64,000 bases of DNA, from positions 2,704,001 to 2,768,000 of the forward strand of contig NZ_CP117416.1 in NCBI RefSeq assembly GCF_028606985.1, in the 5' to 3' direction. The notes below the pieces were generated by a model. The model was not told the DNA's origin and ran no database searches. It was given only the letters and a program-made list of their open reading frames with translations. The position numbers and the translations under genes were made by a program. Positions within the stretch are counted from its first letter, which is position 1; each line of letters starts with the position of its first letter. This document shows, piece by piece, positions 1 through 7,658 of this stretch. Source of the stretch: Paenibacillus kyungheensis. Its GTDB lineage: Bacteria > Bacillota > Bacilli > Paenibacillales > Paenibacillaceae.

Positions 1-1
1 G

Positions 2-337
2 CAGATGCCTCATTTCTATGGTATTGCGATTCGCAGATTTGATGAATACAAAGCAGCAGGCGTGCCTATGCTTCCGATCGTCAAAGGAATCAAACGCACG
101 TATATTCAGACGAATGTGTATATCGTTTTGCTATTATTCTCAAGCTTTTTATTCTGGACACTCAGTCCTTATGTAACACTTGTATCATTCCTAGTAACAC
201 TCGCTTGGTTGTACCTGAGCGTATCTACATTTAAAAAGTACGAAAACAAAAAATGGTCACACAAAATGTTTATCTTCTCGATCAATCATATTACCATCAT
301 TTTCTTAATGATTATCGCTTACTGTTTGATCGCTTAA
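2..337 (+). CDS. ctaB: Protoheme IX farnesyltransferase (heme O synthase), C-terminal part
   Basis: This is the 3' end of a gene that starts before the window; the frame is open from base 2 and stops with TAA at 335-337. The visible part (about 111 residues) opens with QMPHFYGIAIRRFDEYKAAG followed by a PML-type segment, the typical late cytoplasmic loop of UbiA-family heme O synthases. It then has two or three hydrophobic segments ending in a short membrane helix at the C-terminus. The enzyme attaches a farnesyl chain to heme B to make heme O for the terminal oxidases and is an integral membrane protein. A strong hairpin terminator follows, so this is the last gene of its transcript. The catalytic aspartate-rich loops are outside the window. 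Assignment is by family pattern. Confidence 0.85.
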   Translation, partial: QMPHFYGIAIRRFDEYKAAGVPMLPIVKGIKRTYIQTNVYIVLLLFSSFLFWTLSPYVTLVSFLVTLAWLYLSVSTFKKYENKKWSHKMFIFSINHITIIFLMIIAYCLIA

Positions 338-363
338 GATAGCCAATTGTTATTGATTATGTA

Positions 364-415
364 AGCTATTATCGACTCTCTTTACTACAGGGAAATCGAT
401 AATAGCTTTTTTTTA
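364..415 (+). terminator. Intrinsic terminator after ctaB
   Basis: A perfect 12-bp stem (364-375 with 396-407, AGCTATTATCGA) is followed at once by eight T residues. It ends the ctaB transcript before the amidase gene. Confidence 0.9.
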
Positions 416-525
416 TTTTTGCATAAGAGAAACTTTTTTTCCTTACGTGAGTTTAACCTTTTAAGTGGGCAAACCGAATATACATAAGTGAGTACTATTC
501 TAACCGGAAAGAAGATGAGATAACG

Positions 526-1914
526 ATGAATCGAAATCAACGAAATGTATGGATAACGATAGCTTTTGCGATGGTCATGAGCTTTTTTATTCTACTCCCT
601 TCAACGACTCAGGCTGCATCTACACAGATTATGCTAGATAACCAAGCTGTCGAGGGCGCAGGCGATGTAATGATCACCAATCAGACTACAATGGTTCCTA
701 TTCGAGTGATCTCTGAAAAGTTAGGCTATAAAGTCAAATGGAAACAATCTGATCAGCTTATTACGATTTCTAACGCTGCTGCCACGATCAAGTTAACTGT
801 AGGTCAACCTCATGCAGATGCGACCAGTGGTAGTGTTGTATTAGAACAAGCTCCATTTATGAAGTCTAATACGACTTATGTACCTTTGCGCTTTGTCGGG
901 ACGCAGATGGGCTTGAAAGTAAAATGGGATAACACATCCAAAACAGTCTATTTGGAAAAAGTAGCTGCTGGCCCTGATACGAATAATGGTTCCACTCCTG
1001 ATCCGAACAATACAACGATCGAAGGTATTAGTTATAGCGACAATCGCTTAATGATTTCGTCTAGCAATCAGGTAAAGCCGGTAGACTCTGTACTGACTAA
1101 TCCGAATCGGATCGTTATTGATTTCCCGAATACGGCTTTTGGTAAAGGATTCTTACAAGGAACTGAATTAAAACAAGGTGAAGTCGGAACAATCCCTGTT
1201 ACTGGATCAGCAGATGTGAAGCAGATTCGTTACTCTATATTCAGTAGCCAACCTTCTCAAGTGCGTGTTGTGATCGATCTAAATCAAAGTAAAACGTACA
1301 AATTGTATCAGCAAAATGATCTAACGTTTGTTGATCTGAATACAACTGCAACAACCAAGCCTGTAGGTTCTAATGGCAAAAAAGTAGTTATTATCGATCC
1401 GGGACATGGAGATACGGATTCTGGTGGTATCGGAGCTACAGGAGTACTTGAAAAAAATGTAGTACTTAAAGTAGGTAACAAAGTAGCGGCATTACTCAAA
1501 AAGGAACCTAAAATCGACCTGATTATGACACGTACGGATGATACATTTATTCCTTTAGACAGTCGCGTCAAAATTGCTGAAGATGCTAATGCCGATGTAT
1601 TTCTATCGATTCATGGTAATGCGGCTCCTAACAAAGATGCCAGCGGCACAGAAACATTCTATGCAGATACCAAGCGAAGTAAATTGTTATCGGATATTAT
1701 TCAAAAACATGTGCTTGCAGCTACTGGCTTCAAAGATCGCAATTCCAAGCAAGCCAACTATCTAGTGATTCGCAAAACAACAATGCCAGCAGCTCTGCTT
1801 GAAATTGGATTTTTGACCAACAAAACAGAAGAAGCCATCATGGTACAAGATGACTTTCAAAATAAAGTAGCTGAAGCGATTGTTGCCGGACTTAAAGAAT
1901 ATTTGAATATCTAA
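526..1914 (+). CDS. Secreted N-acetylmuramoyl-L-alanine amidase with copper-amine-oxidase-N and AMIN domains
   Basis: A 462-residue exported cell-wall hydrolase that cuts the amide bond between N-acetylmuramic acid and the stem peptide. Residues 1-30 form a signal peptide ending TTQA. Residues about 35-145 are a copper-amine-oxidase N-terminal-like domain with two repeats of the VPIRVISEKLG / VPLRFVGTQMG kind, common in Paenibacillus surface proteins. Residues about 165-275 are an AMIN-like beta domain, probably for wall targeting. Residues about 287-460 are Amidase_3: the zinc ligands are visible in IDPGHGD, the glutamate of VLEKNVV and SIHGN, and the catalytic glutamate in ALLEIGFL. The gene stands alone between terminators, with a weak purine-rich ribosome site before ATG 526. 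All catalytic motifs are intact. The closest known relatives are the CwlC/CwlD/AmiC group; I cannot say which physiological role it has (division, sporulation or turnover). Confidence 0.9.
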   Translation: MNRNQRNVWITIAFAMVMSFFILLPSTTQAASTQIMLDNQAVEGAGDVMITNQTTMVPIRVISEKLGYKVKWKQSDQLITISNAAATIKLTVGQPHADATSGSVVLEQAPFMKSNTTYVPLRFVGTQMGLKVKWDNTSKTVYLEKVAAGPDTNNGSTPDPNNTTIEGISYSDNRLMISSSNQVKPVDSVLTNPNRIVIDFPNTAFGKGFLQGTELKQGEVGTIPVTGSADVKQIRYSIFSSQPSQVRVVIDLNQSKTYKLYQQNDLTFVDLNTTATTKPVGSNGKKVVIIDPGHGDTDSGGIGATGVLEKNVVLKVGNKVAALLKKEPKIDLIMTRTDDTFIPLDSRVKIAEDANADVFLSIHGNAAPNKDASGTETFYADTKRSKLLSDIIQKHVLAATGFKDRNSKQANYLVIRKTTMPAALLEIGFLTNKTEEAIMVQDDFQNKVAEAIVAGLKEYLNI

Positions 1915-1972
1915 TAACCATTTTGCCTGATAATATCCACAATATAACAATGAATCATCCGATTCCATACCA

Positions 1973-2009
1973 AAAGAGCGTTCTTCACTATCTATGAAGA
2001 ACGCTCTTT
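1973..2009. terminator. Bidirectional terminator between convergent amidase and oxidoreductase genes
   Basis: A perfect 15-bp stem (1973-1987 with 1995-2009) lies between two converging genes. The T tracts are short on both sides, but position and stem strength support shared use. Confidence 0.75.
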
Positions 2010-2017
2010 GTATGTTG

Positions 2018-3145
2018 TTAGATCAATGTCGATAATGATTCAGGTGTGAAATTATGCAGTTCTTGATTACGATTTTCACGTATTTTGATCGCCCAATCAG
2101 GGTCACTAATCAGCGCACGTCCTACAGCAACAAGATCGAACTCATTAGCATCTAAACGTTCTAACAAACCGTTGATATCCTTCTGTTCTGAGCCTGTTCC
2201 TTCGGTGTAAAGCATTGTAAAATCGCTATCCAACCCTATAGAACCGACAGTAATCGTTGGCTTGCCTGTTAACTTCTTGATCCATCCTGCTAGACTAAGA
2301 GGTGATCCTTCAAAAGCAGGCTCCCAGAAACGGCGTGTCGAGCAATCAAAAATATCTACTCCTGCCTGCACTAATACGTCAAGAAATTCTCCTAATTGTT
2401 CAGGCGTATCAAACAATGTAGCTTGATAATCACTCATTTTCCATTGAGATAAACGAATAGCTATCGGATAATCTGGCCCAACTTCTGCGCGGATACGCTG
2501 AATGATCTCGACAGCAAATTGAGCACGCTTGATGAAGTCTCCTCCATAACGATCGGTACGTTGATTGGTTTTCTCCCAGAAAAATTGATCGATAAGATAA
2601 CCATGAGCACCATGAATCTCTACACCGTCAAAACCGATTTTTTGCGCTTGCACCGCCCCATCTACAAAAGCTTGTATCACTTCATCTATATCCTGCTGGG
2701 TCATTGGATCAGTTACAAGATTACCATCAAAATCAAGACCCGATGGAGCCAATGATGGTGCTTCTGGATGAGGCAAAGAACCTGCTGGACGAGCAATTCC
2801 CATATGACCGAATTGAGGGAATATTTTGCCCCCTGCTTCATGTACCTGACGTACTACTTCCGCCCATCCTTGTAGAGCTTCTTCTCCATAAAAGTTAGGG
2901 ATATTAGGTTCACTGATCACCGCAGGATGATCGATATTGGTACTTTCTGTGATAATAAGCCCGACTCCCTTTTCAGCACGGCGACGATAATACGTAGCTA
3001 CATCTTCTCCAGGTACACCATTGATCGAAAACATACGACTCATTGGAGCCATAACGATGCGAGTCGGTAGAGTTAATGTCCCTAGTGTATATGGTTGAAA
3101 TAAAGCTTCAGTTGAATGAGTTTGCTGTTGCTGTTGATTGTTCAA
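2018..3145 (-). CDS. Old yellow enzyme family NADH:flavin oxidoreductase (copy 1)
   Basis: A 375-residue FMN-dependent ene-reductase of the old yellow enzyme family, which reduces activated C=C bonds using NAD(P)H. The TIM-barrel motifs are clear: MAPMSR near residue 32, the active-site HGAHGYLIDQFFW and NQRTDRYGG segment near 180-205, and TVGSIGL and VAVGRALISDPDW for phosphate binding near the end. The start is TTG at 3145; a perfect AGGAGGTG lies 5 bases upstream, and the first ATG would remove the first beta strand. The gene is divergent from a TetR-family regulator, its likely repressor. A second copy (35656-36768) is clearly paralogous. Here the usual family tryptophan in the LWHxGR segment is replaced (QFGHMGIARP), whereas copy 2 keeps it (QIWHVGMARP), so substrate preference probably differs. 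Confidence 0.88.
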   Translation of the reverse strand: MNNQQQQQTHSTEALFQPYTLGTLTLPTRIVMAPMSRMFSINGVPGEDVATYYRRRAEKGVGLIITESTNIDHPAVISEPNIPNFYGEEALQGWAEVVRQVHEAGGKIFPQFGHMGIARPAGSLPHPEAPSLAPSGLDFDGNLVTDPMTQQDIDEVIQAFVDGAVQAQKIGFDGVEIHGAHGYLIDQFFWEKTNQRTDRYGGDFIKRAQFAVEIIQRIRAEVGPDYPIAIRLSQWKMSDYQATLFDTPEQLGEFLDVLVQAGVDIFDCSTRRFWEPAFEGSPLSLAGWIKKLTGKPTITVGSIGLDSDFTMLYTEGTGSEQKDINGLLERLDANEFDLVAVGRALISDPDWAIKIRENRNQELHNFTPESLSTLI

Positions 3146-3222
3146 AATAGCACCTCCTGATTGGTATACATCGATCCTATCAAGCTTTGATATGCTCTAC
3201 AACCAACAATGTTTCTGTTATT

Positions 3223-3234
3223 TTGCTTAAGCAA
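3223..3234. promoter_or_regulatory. Palindrome in the oxidoreductase/TetR divergent region, candidate operator
   Basis: A perfect 12-bp palindrome TTGCTTAAGCAA sits midway between the two divergent genes, upstream of the TetR-gene promoter. TetR proteins bind palindromes in such places. The assignment is inference. Confidence 0.35.
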
Positions 3235-3269
3235 CATATCGATGATATTGTTGTTTATCTTTTAAATGC

Positions 3270-3298
3270 TTGTTGCTACAATAGTGTGCGTTTATAAT
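3270..3298 (+). promoter_or_regulatory. Sigma-A promoter of the TetR-family gene
   Basis: TTGTTG (3270-3275), a 17-base spacer and a perfect TATAAT (3293-3298). Transcription would start near 3305, so translation cannot begin at the upstream in-frame ATG 3266; this fixes ATG 3335 as the start. Confidence 0.7.
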
Positions 3299-3334
3299 AA
3301 GAAACAACAACTGAACCGAAAGTGGTGTATACCT

Positions 3335-3931
3335 ATGGCAAGTGTTCTTTCTCCCAATCCCAATGACCCCCGGGTTATTCGTACAAGACAGTTAATTTTG
3401 GATTCCTTTTTGGCACAACTTCATAATAGTGATTTTGACACAATTACGATTAGTGATATTACCAAGCATGCGACGATTAATCGCGCGACATTTTATGCTC
3501 ATTTTCCTGATAAATATGCGCTACTTGAAGCGATTTTTTCGGATAGCTTTTTGCAATTCGTTGTTAATAAAGTAGATAATCATATTAATCTAACAGAAGA
3601 AATGATTTATGAGCTGGTGATGGCGCTATGTGAATATCATGATTCAAGTATGACTTGTATTAAAAAATACGATTCGGTTTCTGCCATTATGGAGGAAAAT
3701 ATTAAGACCCAACTAGAGAAATTTATACTTAAATTAATTACTCAAGAACATGCTGATGCAGATCCTAATACATTAACAACGGCTGCTACAATGATCAGTT
3801 GGGCAATATATGGAGTGGCTTACCAGTGGAAAAAAAATAATCAGCAACAATCTTCATCTGCTCTGGCTGAAAGTGTAGTTCCGATTGTGATGGGCGGACT
3901 TCATATATTACATTCAACGCAAAAAGGCTGA
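3335..3931 (+). CDS. TetR/AcrR family transcriptional regulator
   Basis: A 198-residue DNA-binding repressor. The N-terminal helix-turn-helix covers about residues 15-60 (ISDITKHATINRATFYAHFPDKYALLEA), a textbook TetR pattern; the rest is the helical ligand and dimer domain. An in-frame ATG at 3266 would lengthen it by 23 residues, but that region contains the promoter, so ATG 3335 is preferred, although its ribosome site (AAAGTGG) is modest. It is divergent from old yellow enzyme copy 1 and probably controls it, sensing an electrophile such as an enone or quinone; that is inference from arrangement. The stop codon lies inside the following terminator hairpin. Confidence 0.88.
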   Translation: MASVLSPNPNDPRVIRTRQLILDSFLAQLHNSDFDTITISDITKHATINRATFYAHFPDKYALLEAIFSDSFLQFVVNKVDNHINLTEEMIYELVMALCEYHDSSMTCIKKYDSVSAIMEENIKTQLEKFILKLITQEHADADPNTLTTAATMISWAIYGVAYQWKKNNQQQSSSALAESVVPIVMGGLHILHSTQKG

Positions 3932-3949
3932 TATATAATATCAGCCTTT
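3923..3949. terminator. Terminator between convergent TetR and GDSL genes
   Basis: An 11-bp perfect stem (3923-3933 with 3939-3949) includes the TetR stop codon (3929-3931). It separates two convergent genes. Confidence 0.75.
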
Positions 3950-3967
3950 AAGTTATAACGTATTTTT

Positions 3968-4630
3968 TTATAATGTTTTTATAAATCCAATAATACGATT
4001 GGCTAATCGCTCATGCCCTTTTTGATTAGGGTGCAGTCCGTCAGGTATACCGTTTTCTCCTGTAAAATACATATTTTTGTGAACTTCCAGTAGTGGCTGA
4101 ATCCCTGCTGTATTCCATAGGTCACAACAAGGAAAAGAATAGAGCGAAGCGACTTCTCGTACAGCTTGAACGTAATCGCTATAAACTTTACCTGTTGTTC
4201 TGTTCGGTAAATGCTCAGGTACGATATTGCTTGATCCATGAGGTGGAGTCAAAAAGATAATTAAGCGATCAGGATAATATTGAATAAGTCCCTCAGCAAT
4301 ATGTTTTAAAGCCCCATAAAAAGTATGTGTATCGTCCACAGAAGTATTTATATCTCCAAATTCATTTTCTACTGATGAGAAATCATTTCGACCTCCCATA
4401 AAAAAGATGATATCTGCGTGTTTATTCATATGTTGATATCGTTCACACATCGGTTCCCATCCGCCACTAGATACACTGCTTCCAGAAATCCCATGATTTT
4501 CATAAGAACTCAAACCTAAGCTTTCACTAACTAAAGCAGGATATGCTTGTTCTCCTTCTTTTAATTCATAACCAAATGTAATACTATCTCCTAAAAAAAC
4601 AGCTGTTTGATTCTGATATAATGCACACAT
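3968..4630 (-). CDS. SGNH/GDSL-family hydrolase (esterase), cytoplasmic
   Basis: A 220-residue SGNH-fold hydrolase. Block I is FLGDSITFG near residue 15 (nucleophile serine), block II is the GISGSS oxyanion glycine, block III is GGRND, and block V is DGLHPNQKGHE with the catalytic Asp and His near the C-terminus, so all four signature residues are present. There is no signal peptide, so it should act inside the cell, perhaps on acetylated sugars or short esters. A ribosome site AAAGGAG lies upstream of ATG 4630. It stands alone with no substrate clue from its neighbours. Family identity is firm; substrate is unknown. Confidence 0.85.
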   Translation of the reverse strand: MCALYQNQTAVFLGDSITFGYELKEGEQAYPALVSESLGLSSYENHGISGSSVSSGGWEPMCERYQHMNKHADIIFFMGGRNDFSSVENEFGDINTSVDDTHTFYGALKHIAEGLIQYYPDRLIIFLTPPHGSSNIVPEHLPNRTTGKVYSDYVQAVREVASLYSFPCCDLWNTAGIQPLLEVHKNMYFTGENGIPDGLHPNQKGHERLANRIIGFIKTL

Positions 4631-4739
4631 ATATGTAGCTCCTTTCTTTTGTATACCGATTACTAATATAGCAAAGGTATTTATAAGAAAGATAGCTTAC
4701 TAAGCATTTGAAAAAGGATTTCTATAATAAAGTGCTTTG

Positions 4740-4889
4740 TTATAAAGGAAATAGATAAGCAAATGGATCATCTGGTTTAGAGTTCTTCTTTTCTATATCT
4801 GATACTTTATCTGTTGCTGCATAACTAGCACTGAGTAAAATGAAAATACATAATAATATCCATAGAAGTAATCCTGAAATGAGTAACAT
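4740..4889 (-). CDS. Small single-span membrane protein (49 aa) linked to the MFS gene
   Basis: A 49-residue reading frame begins at ATG 4889 and ends with TAA at 4740-4742. It has a strong ribosome site (AAGGGAGT, 3 to 4 bases before the ATG) and starts only 15 bases after the stop of the MFS transporter gene, so the two are almost surely co-transcribed. The first 25 residues (MLLISGLLLWILLCIFILLS) form one transmembrane helix; the tail is polar and charged (DKVSDIEKKNSKPDDP). I recognise no family. A tiny membrane partner of a transporter, affecting stability or activity, is the simplest idea, but that is inference. It is short enough to be missed by standard gene callers. Confidence 0.6.
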   Translation of the reverse strand: MLLISGLLLWILLCIFILLSASYAATDKVSDIEKKNSKPDDPFAYLFPL

Positions 4890-4904
4890 AATACTCCCTT
4901 CTTT

Positions 4905-6122
4905 CTATTTTGATTGTCTTTTTTGGATGGCTATATTAACAGATTCAGAGCTTAATAGCATCGCTACTATAAAAATTAGCACGACAACAGGAAATAGCTG
5001 AATACTCCATTGAGAAGCTAAAATACCAAACAGCGGTGGCAAAAAGGTGGTACCTGTATAAGCGACAGCCATCTGGTAACCGATCAATTTAGCCGAATTG
5101 GCTTTGCCAAAGCGATGTGGCGTTTCATGGATTAATCCTGGATATACCGGTGCAAACCCTACACCAATCAGAATCAGTCCGATCATACTAGCGATGTCTG
5201 GTAAAGGAAGTAAAATAATTACGCCTCCACTAACCGCTATAATCTGACCTGCCAAAATCAAAATACGGTTATTGACTTTGAGCGTGATAAATCCTGTAAT
5301 CAATCGACCAACTGTAATTCCACCATAATATAAAGACACCCATAGAGCGGCTGTCTCAGCAGTCATGCCTTTTGCATCTACCAGATAACTAGCACCCCAT
5401 AATCCTACAGTGGATTCTACTCCGCAATAGAATAGGAATGCGATTAGAGTCATTTTTACGCCTTTGATACGGATCGGATGAACTTTTTTCACATTCGAAT
5501 CTGTAGACGTATCAGATATGGATGATAATGGATCAGATATATCAGTAGCTTCAGCTTTAGATTGCTGAAGATCGGCTACTTTTTTCCAAAGCGGTAATGT
5601 CACCAGTAAAATAAGTACCAATCCCCACTGAATCATAGAAACGGTTGAATAGCCTTCACGCCACGATCCATGTTGAGCAATAAAGTAAGACATAATGATT
5701 GGACCTGTCATAGCGCCCACTCCCCAGAAGCAGTGCAACCAGCTCATATGATGAGCTTTGTAATGATTGGCTACATAATGATTAAGTCCAGCATCTACCG
5801 CTCCTGCACCAAGCCCTAGCGGAATCGCTAATAGCGCTAACCATAACAATGAAGGGGCAAATGAAAATCCAAGCAAAGCACCAGCAGTTAAGGCACAGCT
5901 AAATAATGTAAGCTTACCTGTTCCCCACTTCTGAATAATAGTTCCACTCACTAGGCTGGATACAATTGTACCTGCGGCAATAATCATCGATAACAGACCC
6001 GCAGATTCAAGGGAAGCACCAATTTGTGGATGCATAACTGGCCATGCTGAACCAAGCAGTGCATCTGGAATCCCCAGACTGATAAAAGCGAGATAAATAA
6101 TAATCAAAAACCAAGTAGCCAT
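4905..6122 (-). CDS. Major facilitator superfamily transporter (sugar-type, FucP-like shape)
   Basis: A 405-residue inner-membrane transporter with 12 hydrophobic segments in two six-helix halves split by a charged loop (about residues 185-220, rich in Ser, Asp and Lys). The N-terminal GIPDALLGSAWPVM segment after helix 1 and the conserved GLGAGAVDAGLN loop resemble the fucose/glucose-permease-like MFS branch. Start choice: an upstream in-frame ATG (6143) overlaps the GGAGGG ribosome site, so ATG 6122 is preferred. It lies downstream of a ROK-family regulator and behind a promoter that shares its operator with the regulator gene. Together these suggest import of a sugar or sugar derivative controlled by the ROK protein; the substrate is not identifiable. 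A 49-residue membrane protein follows in the same transcript. Confidence 0.85.
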   Translation of the reverse strand: MATWFLIIIYLAFISLGIPDALLGSAWPVMHPQIGASLESAGLLSMIIAAGTIVSSLVSGTIIQKWGTGKLTLFSCALTAGALLGFSFAPSLLWLALLAIPLGLGAGAVDAGLNHYVANHYKAHHMSWLHCFWGVGAMTGPIIMSYFIAQHGSWREGYSTVSMIQWGLVLILLVTLPLWKKVADLQQSKAEATDISDPLSSISDTSTDSNVKKVHPIRIKGVKMTLIAFLFYCGVESTVGLWGASYLVDAKGMTAETAALWVSLYYGGITVGRLITGFITLKVNNRILILAGQIIAVSGGVIILLPLPDIASMIGLILIGVGFAPVYPGLIHETPHRFGKANSAKLIGYQMAVAYTGTTFLPPLFGILASQWSIQLFPVVVLIFIVAMLLSSESVNIAIQKRQSK

Positions 6123-6168
6123 AACGATAGAATCCCTCCGCATTTACTATTTACATTTAAATAAACCA

Positions 6169-6219
6169 ACTTAATAAAGATTATTTATTAAGTATGCAAT
6201 AGAGAACATTGCCTGTCAA
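6169..6219 (-). promoter_or_regulatory. MFS promoter with ROK-type operator
   Basis: On the minus strand: TTGACA (6214-6219), 17-base spacer, CATACT (6191-6196), then a perfect 10-bp inverted repeat (6169-6178 with 6184-6193, half-site ACTTAATAAA, 5-base centre) covering the start of transcription. The same -35, -10 and AATAAA-N5-TTTATT core occur before the ROK gene. This is a repressor site by position; the protein that binds it is inferred. Confidence 0.7.
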
Positions 6220-6270
6220 TATGATTCCAAACTATTTATAAAAAATACTCCCATTATACAATGAGAGCAC

Positions 6271-7281
6271 TTAAATATTAGGAATATGTGAAAGAAAAGG
6301 TTCTAACGCTTTGAGAGTTAACCATTTCATCCCTACTTCAAAATCTTGAAGAAAAGAATCTAGAAAAATTAATTCAGGATATGAAGGCATCAAGCGCTTG
6401 ACTTGATAAGCTTCCCAATACGGATGCCACTCTTCTTCCTCAATATAACTTTGATACATAATAATCTGTTGTGGTGCTAGAATCGCATTCGTTGTCTGCA
6501 CCAATTGACACAGCGTTTCGATAAATGTATCTTTGCTCAGATCGCTTTCCCAATCAATATCGATCGGCAAAAATTTGATCTCTCCTGCCATGCCATGTTT
6601 TCCTTTGATCAATTGTCCATTCAGATGGATACCCATACCCGGACAATATTTTTCTGGAAAATACATGCCAACTATACATTGTTCTTGTGGAGAATCTTGT
6701 TTTACATAATATCCAGTGATCGCGGCATTAATATCATTTTCCAACACAACAGGAATCCCAAAATGAGATTGGATATCTTCACTCATTCGTACACCTTGCA
6801 AGTTAGGATGACTACTCACAATAATCTGTCCGTCGATCGCTTGACCGGGAATACCGACACCAATCACTTTAATTGCTGGATAACGATCAAGATAATAAGC
6901 GATCATTTCATAAAAGCTAGTACGTTCAAAGATCGGCATATGATATTCTTGTTTCTCCAAAATATCTTCTCGCAAATTGATAACACTGGCTGAAATAGTA
7001 TCTTTGCCTTGCTTCACGTTCATATAGATCACTAATGCCATACTGAAATCATAATTATAACGATACGTTAGAGCAGGTCGTCCACCATTCGAAGGAATCA
7101 TTTTATCTTCAGCAATCTCACCTTGCTCTACCAAATCTCTAATCAGCGAGTTGATCGTTACTACACTCAATTGAGTCAATTCAGCGATTTGCGGTTTGGT
7201 GCCTACTTCGATATCTTTCATCACCCGGCGCACATTGCTTAGATTAATTTCTTTGATTAAATGTGTACTTATCTTTTTCAT
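6271..7281 (-). CDS. ROK family transcriptional regulator (NagC/XylR type)
   Basis: A 336-residue regulator. Residues about 1-70 form a winged helix-turn-helix (IAELTQLSVVTINSLIRDLVEQGEI followed by the SNGGRPAL wing typical of ROK repressors). The rest is a ROK sugar-kinase-like fold with VGIGIPG-like, LENDINAA and HGMAGEIKFLP motifs. The usual ROK zinc motif with two or three cysteines after the GHAGE-type segment is absent, so this is a ligand-sensing relative without the zinc site and probably without kinase activity. Start: ATG 7281 has AGGAAAGG 5 bases upstream; the in-frame ATG at 7299 lies before that ribosome site. It likely represses itself and the downstream MFS transporter, since both promoters carry the same palindrome. 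The ligand is probably a sugar carried by that transporter. Confidence 0.85.
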   Translation of the reverse strand: MKKISTHLIKEINLSNVRRVMKDIEVGTKPQIAELTQLSVVTINSLIRDLVEQGEIAEDKMIPSNGGRPALTYRYNYDFSMALVIYMNVKQGKDTISASVINLREDILEKQEYHMPIFERTSFYEMIAYYLDRYPAIKVIGVGIPGQAIDGQIIVSSHPNLQGVRMSEDIQSHFGIPVVLENDINAAITGYYVKQDSPQEQCIVGMYFPEKYCPGMGIHLNGQLIKGKHGMAGEIKFLPIDIDWESDLSKDTFIETLCQLVQTTNAILAPQQIIMYQSYIEEEEWHPYWEAYQVKRLMPSYPELIFLDSFLQDFEVGMKWLTLKALEPFLSHIPNI

Positions 7282-7301
7282 AATAACCTTTCCTGACATA
7301 T

Positions 7302-7349
7302 AATAAATAGGGTTTATTTAGTATGTGTGAAATCCTATAGACTTGTCAA
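7302..7349 (-). promoter_or_regulatory. ROK gene promoter with matching operator
   Basis: On the minus strand: TTGACA (7344-7349), 18-base spacer, CATACT (7320-7325), then the inverted repeat AATAAA-N5-TTTATT (7302-7307 with 7313-7318). It copies the layout of the MFS promoter, which points to autoregulation. Confidence 0.65.
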
Positions 7350-7426
7350 GAAAAGCAGTAGTGATCGAGATCAATAGTTATGTGAGCCGTATCTCCAAGT
7401 ATAATTCAGGTCATTATATAAGATCG

Positions 7427-7648
7427 TTATACTGCTGTTTTGACACCAAATCCGATAAGCGCAAGCCAAGTCAATTTTTTAAAAATAAGCTGAACGTTAG
7501 GTTTTTGCAATAGATGTTGAACATGTTGCAGTAACCACACCAGTACGAAAAAACAGAGCACTGCAATGGAAGTAAGAATCCATCCTAAATACAGTAATTG
7601 CGTATGAACATGATCCTGTGTATTGATAAATTGAGGGATAAATGTAAC
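7427..7648 (-). pseudogene. Open frame for two hydrophobic segments, no start codon; possible gene remnant
   Basis: The minus strand is open for 73 codons (7648 to a TAA at 7427-7429) and reads like real protein: a hydrophobic helix (YLGWILTSIAVLCFFVLVWL), a basic-polar stretch and a second hydrophobic stretch ending GFGVKTAV. There is no ATG, GTG or TTG at a sensible place near the 5' end. A plausible ATG (MAYRLHLSLN) lies just upstream in another frame, so a single-base frameshift could restore a protein of about 78 residues. It follows the TerD-nuclease gene directly, on the same strand. It may be a decayed downstream gene, a sequencing error, or chance. I recognise no family. Confidence 0.3.
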
Positions 7649-7658
7649 CTATACGCCA

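Noticed and set aside
6505-6993. 162-codon plus-strand frame inside the ROK gene
   Set aside because: Long but antisense to conserved ROK motifs, without ribosome site or recognisable domain.
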